From contig JBEHWX010000040.1 in the NCBI GenBank assembly GCA_048498995.1, positions 1-47,641 of the forward strand: DNA of 47,641 nucleotides. The letters run 5' to 3'. Source of the stretch: JBEHWX01 sp048498995. GTDB lineage: Bacteria > Bacteroidota > Ignavibacteria > OLB7. Below are positions 15,883-23,273 of the stretch, in pieces (position 1 is the first letter of the stretch; every line of letters starts with the position of its first letter). The position numbers were made by a program, and so were the translations under genes. The notes under the pieces are model-generated. The model was not told the origin of the DNA. It ran no database searches and saw only the letters and a list, made by a program, of their open reading frames with translations.

Positions 15883-17232
15883 ATGAGCGGGAGCGTCGGT
15901 GATCGGACCGCACGGCCGGTGGTGATCGGCGGCGGCGTGGCCGGCATCGCGGCGGCCGTCCGCCTGGCCGAGGCCGGCCGGGCCCCATTTCTCCTCGAAT
16001 CCCGCCCCTTCCTCGGCGGCAGGACCCGATCGTTCATCCACGAGCCGACCGGCGACGAGATCGACAACGGCCAGCACCTGATGATGGGGTGCTACGAAGC
16101 CACGTTCGCCCTGCTCGAGAAGATCGGCACGCGCCATCTCGTGGCGCTGCAGACTTCGCTGGAGGTCGAGTTCCGCGAGCCCGGTGGCCGCTCCGCCCGC
16201 CTCGCCTCCCCCACCTTCCTCCCCTCTCCGCTCGACGCGCTTGTCGGCATGCTCCGCCTGGAAGGGCTCTCCCTCGGCGAACGGATCGCGCTCGCGCGCG
16301 TGGCCGTGGCCGCGCGGCTCGGACGCGTCCGCGACCGGGAGACCGTGCGCGCGTATCTGACACGTCATGGGCAGAGCCTGCGCGCGCAGACCCGGCTCTG
16401 GGATCCGATCGTGATCGCCACGCTGAACACCGCTCCCGACGTCGCCTCCGCCCGGCTCTTCGTCGAGGTGATGCGCCGCGCCTTTCTCGGCGGCGGCGAC
16501 GCCTCGAAGCTCGCGCTCCCAAGGGCCGGGCTTTCCCGTCTTCTGGAGCCGGCCCGGGAGTACATCGAGGCGCGCGGCGGCCGCGTCAGCACCGGAGCGC
16601 AGGTGACCGGGATCGCGAGCGAGGGGGATGGGTTCAGGATCGGGGTGAAGGATCGCGAGCCGGTGGCCGCTTCGCGGGTGGTGCTGGCGATTCCGCCGGG
16701 AGCGCTCCGGACGTTGATGGCGCGCGGCGGCGCGCGACCGGTGGAGACGGGCATCGCGGAGCGGATCGCTCCCTCGCCGATCGTCTCGACCTACCTGTGG
16801 TACGACCGGGATCCGGCCGGCATCCCGATGTTCGCGGCGCTGCTCGGAAGCGCCACGCAGTGGATGTTCAACCGGCGCGCGATCTCTGGCACCGGCAACG
16901 AGCGATTCCCCGGCCTTCTCTCCTGCACCATCAGCGCGGCGGCGGCCGAAGCCGCCTCCGGCGGCGACGATCTGGTCCGCCTGGCCGACGCGGATCTGCG
17001 CGCCGCGTTCCCGGAGCTGCGGGAGGCCCGGCTGCTGGAGGGAATCGCGATCAAGGAGAAGCTCGCGACCTTCCTCGCCTCGCCGGATGTCGACCGTCTC
17101 CGCCCGGCGGCGCGTGGCGCGGTGCCGGGGATCTTTCTGGCCGGCGACTGGACCGACACCGGGCTCCCGGCAACAATCGAGGGGGCGGCCGCCAGCGGCG
17201 ATCGCGCCGCCGACCTCGTTCTACGATCGTAG
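15883..17232 (+). CDS. hpnE: FAD-dependent oxidoreductase, HpnE (hydroxysqualene dehydroxylase)-like
   Basis: The 449-residue flavoprotein has the dinucleotide-binding motif VIGGGVAGIAAAVRLAEAG, the GGRTRSF loop and the DNGQHLMMGCYEATFALL block. The last of these is characteristic of the squalene-associated HpnE family rather than phytoene desaturases. A LPRAGLSRLLEPAREYIEARGG segment and the C-terminal FLAGDWTDTGLPATIEGA flavin-contact motif are present. HpnE normally completes squalene formation from hydroxysqualene together with HpnC and HpnD, which are not adjacent here. The gene may be last in an operon with the MetF fusion, 112 bases upstream. A carotenoid or other isoprenoid substrate remains possible. 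Confidence 0.8.
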   Translation: MSGSVGDRTARPVVIGGGVAGIAAAVRLAEAGRAPFLLESRPFLGGRTRSFIHEPTGDEIDNGQHLMMGCYEATFALLEKIGTRHLVALQTSLEVEFREPGGRSARLASPTFLPSPLDALVGMLRLEGLSLGERIALARVAVAARLGRVRDRETVRAYLTRHGQSLRAQTRLWDPIVIATLNTAPDVASARLFVEVMRRAFLGGGDASKLALPRAGLSRLLEPAREYIEARGGRVSTGAQVTGIASEGDGFRIGVKDREPVAASRVVLAIPPGALRTLMARGGARPVETGIAERIAPSPIVSTYLWYDRDPAGIPMFAALLGSATQWMFNRRAISGTGNERFPGLLSCTISAAAAEAASGGDDLVRLADADLRAAFPELREARLLEGIAIKEKLATFLASPDVDRLRPAARGAVPGIFLAGDWTDTGLPATIEGAAASGDRAADLVLRS

Positions 17233-17441
17233 ATCCCGCCACGGGTTCCACGGCGGCCGGTCACGCGTCGCCATCACCTCCATCGCTCCGCATCTCTCCA
17301 CTTCCCCGGAGGCTCCCATCACCGGAGAGGCCACCATTCCCATCCGCTTCAGGATCAGATCACGGCATCGCATCTCCTCATCGGCAGCCTTCACGCAACA
17401 GCACCAACGACGGCATCGGCGATGACGCATCCGGAAACGAC

Positions 17442-17476
17442 GCGAGGCCGCGCCTCCTGATGAGACACGGCCTCGC
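17442..17476. terminator. Hairpin between convergent genes
   Basis: A 9-bp stem (GCGAGGCCG at 17442-17450 with CGGCCTCGC at 17468-17476) lies between the hpnE stop and the convergent beta-barrel gene. It probably ends transcription from one or both sides. Confidence 0.55.
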
Positions 17477-17501
17477 CGAGTGAACGAATGTCGAAAGATG
17501 C

Positions 17502-18344
17502 TTAGAAGGCGCGACGGAAGTCGACCTGGAAGATGAGGCTGTTCAGGTTCCAGCTCTCGGCGTTGGTGACCTTGGTCAGACCCAGATCGTAGTAGACCGC
17601 CGGGCACATGATCCAGGCGTTGTTGAAGAGTCCGACCTCACCCTGGAGACCGGCCTTCAGCGACATGCGCATGGCGTTGCGTCCCGGGATATCGCCGTCG
17701 AAGAAGATCAGGCGGCGGCCGTTGTTCTCCTCGGCGTAGCGTGCCTTGTCCGGATTGATGAAGCGGGCGTTCGCGGGGGACTCGAGGTCCTGCACCTGGC
17801 GGTTCTTGCCACCGATCACATAGGCGAATGCGGGGCCGGCAACGGCGGAGATGCGCACGCCCTTGCCGATCATCCAGAACTCCTGCTTGTAGAGAACATC
17901 GAGATTCAGCAGGCTGTAGGTGATCGTCGACGTGGTCGAAACGGTCTGGTTGACCACGGTCGGATCGGCGTTCGGATCGAGGGATGGCAGGAGCACCGGC
18001 ACGTCCTGCAGCTTCTGCTGGAACTCGCCCGGACGCGACTCATAGGTGAAGCGCGGGATAATGCTCCAGCTCTCGCCGAGCTGGAACTCGGCGCTCAGAC
18101 CGGCGAGGAATCCCCATCCGGTCCCACCTTCGAACACCGGGCAATTCGGCTCGTCGATAACGCGAAAGCCGCCGCTATGGAAGTTCCTGTTGATGCCGAT
18201 CGTCGGACCGACCAGCACCTGGGACTTCGGCTGCGTGGGATCGAGGGGGTTATCGTTTCCCGCGTTGTCCTGCGCGTGAGCGGAAAAAGTGCACAGGAGC
18301 GCAACGACAATCGCGGCCAGCGATTTGTAGGAAGTGGATTTCAT
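17502..18344 (-). CDS. Outer-membrane beta-barrel protein (PorT/OprF-like small barrel)
   Basis: The product has 280 residues when started at MKSTSYKS, which gives a normal Sec signal peptide ending SAHAQ; an upstream in-frame ATG pair at 18383 would add 13 residues before it. The mature part alternates hydrophobic and polar residues, with strands such as SQVLVGPTIGINRNF, WGFLAGLSAEFQL and SWSIIPRFTYESR. It ends in phenylalanine (DFRRAF), as outer-membrane barrels do. The pattern fits the outer-membrane beta-barrel families common in Bacteroidota. It may share a transcript with the T9SS cargo gene 97 bases upstream. Function unknown. Confidence 0.7.
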   Translation of the reverse strand: MKSTSYKSLAAIVVALLCTFSAHAQDNAGNDNPLDPTQPKSQVLVGPTIGINRNFHSGGFRVIDEPNCPVFEGGTGWGFLAGLSAEFQLGESWSIIPRFTYESRPGEFQQKLQDVPVLLPSLDPNADPTVVNQTVSTTSTITYSLLNLDVLYKQEFWMIGKGVRISAVAGPAFAYVIGGKNRQVQDLESPANARFINPDKARYAEENNGRRLIFFDGDIPGRNAMRMSLKAGLQGEVGLFNNAWIMCPAVYYDLGLTKVTNAESWNLNSLIFQVDFRRAF

Positions 18345-18441
18345 GCGGCGAAGATCCTCGATGTAGAATTGATTTGGCATCAATGATTGCTTCCGGGTTG
18401 TCAGTGTCCGGCTTCCGGTGGGGTCAACGGTAATCGGAGCG

Positions 18442-21400
18442 TTACTTGGCGATAATCATCGTACGAATCGCAGTGAACGGACCGGATGCCAGGCGGTAGT
18501 AATATAGACCGCTGGCGAGCCCATCTGTTACGAGCGGCACAACATACTCTCCGGCCGACATCATGCGGTCGACCAGAACGCGCATCGACCGCCCGTCAGG
18601 GCCAAAGACCTCGAGCCTGGTATAGGCATCCATGCCGAGGCGGAAGGAGATTTCAGTCACGTCGCTGAACGGGTTCGGCGTGTTCTGCTTCAACACGTAG
18701 CTGTCACCGGTCAGCTCGAATAGTCGCGTGGAGAGCCCGCAGATGCTGTCGATCCGATACGCCACCGATGCCGTCGCCGGGGGTCCGCACTGCGCCGGAC
18801 CGGCCGTCATCGTGACGTGGAAGGTATCCGTCTGCCGATTGCCGAGAAATCCTCTGAACGGGAGGGTGAGGAACGTCACCGAATCGAGAGGGGCTCCCAA
18901 ATTACGCATCGGCACCAATTCAACCACGACTTTTCCGGCACGTTCGATCTTCACGCTCTTCGGAATCCACGGTTGGTCCCCCGCGGTCAAAGCGTCGGCC
19001 ACCAGCTTCTCCCACCGGTCGCGATCGAAGAAGGCGATCGTCGGATTGTACAGGATCTCGAGCGTGACGCTCTTCTGCTCGATGCCGTGCCAGACGGCGC
19101 TGTCGACGGCGATCTTCAGCTCGAAGCCGTCGCCGATCGACACCTGCTTCGGCGTGGCCGCCGTGATATGATAGAGCTGCCGGCGGCTGGCGACGGTGAA
19201 GCTCCGGCTGAAGGTCTGCGCCGGCATCTCCTTGAACGCCCAGGTGATCGTGCCGTTGGTGATTCCCTCGTAGCCGGCGAAGTCGCAGACGAAATCGACC
19301 ACCAGCGCCTCCCCTTCCGGAATCGTCATCTCCGGCGTGATCGGCGTGTTGACCTTCACGATCCCGGGCGTGGAGGCGACCGTCAGTCCCTCCACCGTCA
19401 ACGGCATGTTGCCGTCGTTCCGGATCGTCAGCTGTCCCTGACGCATGTCGCAGGCATAGGCCGGCTGGTCGTCGAACTGCAGCTCGTCGCTGGCCATCGC
19501 CACGAGGGCGAAGCCGGTGAGCAGGCCGTGAATCACCGAGTCCTTGCCGCGCGCCGAGGTGTGCGCGCTCACCATCGCCATGCGGACGCCGGGGAGCAGC
19601 GGCACGAAGCTCACGTCGACCGGGAGCGAATCCCCCGGAGCGATCGTTGCCGGCGCGCGCGAGATGTCGACCGGGAAATCGCTCGCGTCGCCGAACGACA
19701 GCCAGATGCGGTCGATGTCGATCGGATGGGAGGAGGTATTCCGGATATAGACCAGGGAATCGTTGGTGGAGGCGAGCTGTCGCCGCCCCCAGTCGCAGGA
19801 GTCGAGCCGCGCCGTGAGCGCGAAGCCGGCGCCGGTCAGCACGTTCCGCGGATCGCGGATCAGATCATCGCTCTTCCGCCCGATCACGCCGGTGACGTAG
19901 GAGCGATCGATCGTCGGCGTGAAGCAGACCCGCACCCAGAGCGTGTCCCCCGGGGGGAGCACCGCCGGCAGCGACGTCTTGTCCGACGTGAAGCCGTCCG
20001 GGAGCTCGAGATCCAGGCCGGTCATGTGGGCGGTATCGGTTCCGATATTCGCGATCGGGATCACCGCGCAGGCGGTATCCCCCACCTGCATCTCCCCGAA
20101 ATCGAATCCGCCGAGCGTCAGCTGCGGGTAGATGCCGCGCCCGGTCAGATGGGAGACCGTCACCGTGTCCACGTTGCTGGTGAAGGTGACCGAGCCGCCG
20201 AACGATCCGGTATCGCTCGGACGGAAGCAGACCACGAAGCGGACGCTGTCGCCGGGGGGCACCGAGATCGGCTTCTTGAAATCGAGATCGAACGAGATGA
20301 ACTCCGGCCCGAGTATCTGAGCCAGATCGAGCCGCAGCGTGCCGAGCCCGGGGTTGCGCACCACGATCTCCTTGCAGCGCTCGGTCCCGACCCGGACGTC
20401 GCCGAAATCGAGATCGTGCGTGGAGATTCCCGGCACCACCATCCGCGCCTTCACCGGCAGCGCGAAGCGCTCGCAGTTGGCCCAGAAGAAGATCGTGTCG
20501 TTGTAATCCTTCGCCGTGGCAGAATAGAAGTAGACGGTCAGCATCAGCTGCTGCTTCGGCTTGACCACGTAGCCGCGCACCGGATAGGGATCGAAGGAGA
20601 AGGGAATGCCGCGTCCGAGGATCAGCGAGTCGATCGTGATCGGCTCGTCGCCGGCATTGTAGATCATCACCAGTTGGCGATAGGTCTGATCCGGCTCGGC
20701 CGGCGCGATGAGCACCTCTTCGACCGAGAGCGTGAGCATCGAGCTGACCAGCTTCAGATCGAGCGTGTCGAGGTTGTGCGCGAGATCCTCGGCGATCACC
20801 CGGGCGGTTCCCCCCTTGCTCGGATCGACGAGCGAGAGGGTGCCGATGGCCATCTCGTCGCCACGGATCAGCACGCCGGTCTCGAACCGGACGTTCGATG
20901 ACGCGGAGGAATCGAGCCAGACCCGGAGTAGGCCGCTTTCGGCGTCGCCGCTGTCCTGGGCAAGCACCTGATAGCCGCCGCAGAGCTTCGTTGCCTCGAG
21001 CGTCGGCCGATCGTTGTCCGGCACATCGTTCCGGCGCAGACCGGAGCCGATCGGCCAGGCATAGGAGTCGGCCAGGCCGAGCCCGTAGACATAGCCGCCG
21101 AAGAGCGCCTCGCCGGTCAGCACGTAGACGCCGCCGCCAGGAACCTTCAGCGTTCCCCACTGCAGCTCCGGCATGCTCGGCACGAGTCCGGAGGTGAACC
21201 CCGGCTGCAGCACCAGCGGCTTGCCGTTGAGCATCAGCGTCGTGAACTTGTCCCGCTCGGCGACGATCGTGAAGTAGTGATTCTCGAACTGACGTCCGCG
21301 GTTCCACCAGTTGCTGGAGTTGGTATCCGGGAGCGTCTGGAACACCGCGGCGTTGACGAACTGCTCCTGCGGCGTGAGCACCACGAGGTCCGGATCGAAA

Positions 21401-22521
21401 TGGACGTCGTTGGTGAAGATCGTGTCCCGGTTGCGTGGATCGGCCGCCTGCGCCTTGGAGTACTGCACCACCAGCACCGGCTTGTCGGCCGAGATCACGG
21501 TGACCTCGGACATATCGTAGTCGATGAAGGTCCCGACGGCAGCCATCGGCTGGGTAACCGTTCCCGACGCGGTGGTGAACGCGACCGTGGTGCTCCCGAC
21601 GTCGGTCGAGATCACCCTCACCAGATCACCTCCCTGCCGGCCGCCGAACGGCACCGCGACGTAGCGCTTGCCGAGCGCGCTGCGCGGCGGGAGCATCTCG
21701 ATCAGATGGTCCTTCGTGTTGTAGATATAGGGAACCGCGGTCCGGACATGCCCGCTGAGGACGCCGACCGGCTTATTCGAGGTGACGATGGAGCCGGTGA
21801 TGTCCGAGTATCCGCGATACGAGCCGCCATCCTGCACCTGGAAGATGTCCCCCTTGCGGAGCGTCTTGGTGTAGGCGTTCCCCTTGGCCACCTTGGTCAG
21901 CGTCATCGTGGACGGATAGACGGTCACGACGGTGTTGTCCTCGGAGGCGATCACGGCGAACTCGCCGCGGCGCGGAATCGAGTCCATCTCGTTGTCGGGA
22001 ATCTGGCGATCGTAATGGTCGAGCTTGTAGTTGGCGGTAACGTAGGAGGTCCCCCAGGAGGAGACCGGCAGGGCAAGGTAGCCGTCGGAGGTCTGCTGCT
22101 TGCTGCTGAAGCCGTAGACGCTGATCGGCCGCGTGGAGAAGATCTCGATTCCCTTGCGCTGCACTCCCTCGCCGACCACCTCGAAGTAGGGGTCGATCTC
22201 CACGGTCAGCACCTGGTAGGGCTTGACGGTACGCCGGAGGGTATCCCCCTCCATGGAGATGATGGTGACGCTGGCGGAGAATCGGGAGGCGATCGAAACG
22301 GTCTGGTAGGCGGAGAAACTGCCGCGCTCGGCGATCTCGTTCTGCATGAAGCCCACCATGAAGTGGGTTCCCTCGGCGTTCGAGCCGAGCGTGCTTGCCC
22401 CATCCCCCCCCTTCCCCTTCGACTGCGCGAGCGCCGGGATGGAGACGACGGCGAGAAGCAGCGCAACCGCGATGGCGCGCAGAGCTCCTCGAGACTCCGT
22501 TGTCGGGTGAAGGGGTATCAC
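18442..22521 (-). CDS. Secreted T9SS cargo with IgGFc-binding-like and ASH-like (choice-of-anchor D) domains
   Basis: This 1359-residue exported protein starts with a signal peptide (IAVALLLAVVSIPALAQ). Residues about 45-500 contain repeated short beta modules (FMVGFMQNE, IEIFSTRPISVYGF, GSIVTSNKPVGVLSGHV, VISADKPVLVVQYSK) like the IgGFc-binding N-terminal domain found in bacterial adhesin-like proteins. About four ASH/Hydin-like beta-sandwiches follow (DLDFGDVRVGTERC, GFDFGEMQVGDTAC and two more). The last 85 residues are a type IX secretion sorting tail: NTPNPFSDVTEISF, a middle strand, then GLYYYRL and a closing MIIAK. It is likely anchored to or released from the cell surface. The ligand is unknown. 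Confidence 0.83.
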   Translation of the reverse strand: MIPLHPTTESRGALRAIAVALLLAVVSIPALAQSKGKGGDGASTLGSNAEGTHFMVGFMQNEIAERGSFSAYQTVSIASRFSASVTIISMEGDTLRRTVKPYQVLTVEIDPYFEVVGEGVQRKGIEIFSTRPISVYGFSSKQQTSDGYLALPVSSWGTSYVTANYKLDHYDRQIPDNEMDSIPRRGEFAVIASEDNTVVTVYPSTMTLTKVAKGNAYTKTLRKGDIFQVQDGGSYRGYSDITGSIVTSNKPVGVLSGHVRTAVPYIYNTKDHLIEMLPPRSALGKRYVAVPFGGRQGGDLVRVISTDVGSTTVAFTTASGTVTQPMAAVGTFIDYDMSEVTVISADKPVLVVQYSKAQAADPRNRDTIFTNDVHFDPDLVVLTPQEQFVNAAVFQTLPDTNSSNWWNRGRQFENHYFTIVAERDKFTTLMLNGKPLVLQPGFTSGLVPSMPELQWGTLKVPGGGVYVLTGEALFGGYVYGLGLADSYAWPIGSGLRRNDVPDNDRPTLEATKLCGGYQVLAQDSGDAESGLLRVWLDSSASSNVRFETGVLIRGDEMAIGTLSLVDPSKGGTARVIAEDLAHNLDTLDLKLVSSMLTLSVEEVLIAPAEPDQTYRQLVMIYNAGDEPITIDSLILGRGIPFSFDPYPVRGYVVKPKQQLMLTVYFYSATAKDYNDTIFFWANCERFALPVKARMVVPGISTHDLDFGDVRVGTERCKEIVVRNPGLGTLRLDLAQILGPEFISFDLDFKKPISVPPGDSVRFVVCFRPSDTGSFGGSVTFTSNVDTVTVSHLTGRGIYPQLTLGGFDFGEMQVGDTACAVIPIANIGTDTAHMTGLDLELPDGFTSDKTSLPAVLPPGDTLWVRVCFTPTIDRSYVTGVIGRKSDDLIRDPRNVLTGAGFALTARLDSCDWGRRQLASTNDSLVYIRNTSSHPIDIDRIWLSFGDASDFPVDISRAPATIAPGDSLPVDVSFVPLLPGVRMAMVSAHTSARGKDSVIHGLLTGFALVAMASDELQFDDQPAYACDMRQGQLTIRNDGNMPLTVEGLTVASTPGIVKVNTPITPEMTIPEGEALVVDFVCDFAGYEGITNGTITWAFKEMPAQTFSRSFTVASRRQLYHITAATPKQVSIGDGFELKIAVDSAVWHGIEQKSVTLEILYNPTIAFFDRDRWEKLVADALTAGDQPWIPKSVKIERAGKVVVELVPMRNLGAPLDSVTFLTLPFRGFLGNRQTDTFHVTMTAGPAQCGPPATASVAYRIDSICGLSTRLFELTGDSYVLKQNTPNPFSDVTEISFRLGMDAYTRLEVFGPDGRSMRVLVDRMMSAGEYVVPLVTDGLASGLYYYRLASGPFTAIRTMIIAK

Positions 22522-22741
22522 TGGCGCAAGGGGATCACGGCTGGTTGAACATGATCGATCGTCGCTCGAACGGGCGGGATCTCCTGATGAGGGCGGGGGG
22601 TGAGCGAGGATGGCTGATGCGGGAGGGGACGACGTCCGGACGTACGACTCAGATCGAGCTTCGGCTCATGCGGTGCGTTCGTACCACGTCATTCCACGGC
22701 AGCTTGACCATTGATTACTTCACCCATCCGGCTCGGTCCGG

Positions 22742-22771
22742 AGAATATACGCATCTAACATTTGGATACAA
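22742..22771 (-). promoter_or_regulatory. Promoter candidate for the T9SS cargo gene (TTG-N19-TATATTCT)
   Basis: Read on the minus strand, TTG (22771-22769) is followed after 19 bases by TATATTCT (22749-22742). This matches the Bacteroidota TTG/TAnnTTTG pattern except for the last two bases, and sits in the only AT-rich patch of this intergenic region. Confidence 0.42.
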
Positions 22772-23201
22772 GCGCTTAGTCCGAGCGGACGCTGTGAATT
22801 AGACCGGGCGTCGGGGAAAGTGTCGCGCCGATGCGGCCTGGCGGGAATTTCATGCCCCGATCGAGGTCTCCTCGGTGACCTCAACGGTGGCTTCGACGCG
22901 TGGCTCGAGACGTGAGAAATGCCGCGACGAACCAGGGCCGCGGAGGTGATTGCGGCCGAGACACCGCGCATCTCCACATGCAAGCACAGCCCCCGAAAGA
23001 ACCCGGCGCGGGCGCGCGAACCTTGGAGGATATGCGTGAAGAGGAGCTCGCGGTGATGAGCGCGTGCCGGGGAGCACGTGCCGGGGAGAGCGCCGCCGGC
23101 GGCAACGGGGCGAGTCGCGCCGGAGCGCCGTGTCGAGCGCGCGCCGTCGACGGCCGCGACGGAGCTCGTCCGCATTCGCTACGACCGACAAGAACGACAA
23201 A

Positions 23202-23235
23202 GCGCCCATCCCCCGCGATCGCGGAGGATGGGCGC
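23202..23235 (-). terminator. Terminator of the OmpA/PD40 gene
   Basis: A 10-bp stem (GCGCCCATCC with GGATGGGCGC) encloses a second small palindrome, CCGCGATCGCGG. On the minus strand it is followed by TTTGTCGTTCTTGTC. It lies 39 bases beyond the stop. Confidence 0.75.
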
Positions 23236-23273
23236 CGGTATCGTCGATGTCGGCCCGAGCGGCCGCCGGATGC

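Larger units (their letters stand above)
22522..23273. other. Intergenic region between the OmpA/PD40 gene and the T9SS cargo gene
   Basis: These 752 bases carry no credible gene; the open frames are short and arginine-rich. The region holds the terminator of the OmpA/PD40 gene (23202-23235), a tandem duplicate of CGTGCCGGGGAG near 23062-23087 and a promoter-like site at 22742-22771. A 5' leader of about 215 bases precedes the cargo gene. I see nothing else in it. Confidence 0.5.

Noticed and set aside
13929..16067. 712-residue open frame antisense to the MetF-fusion gene
   Set aside because: It is an antisense shadow with biased composition, while the sense protein is clearly conserved.
18817..20901. 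694-residue frame antisense to the T9SS cargo gene
   Set aside because: This is an antisense shadow of low complexity.
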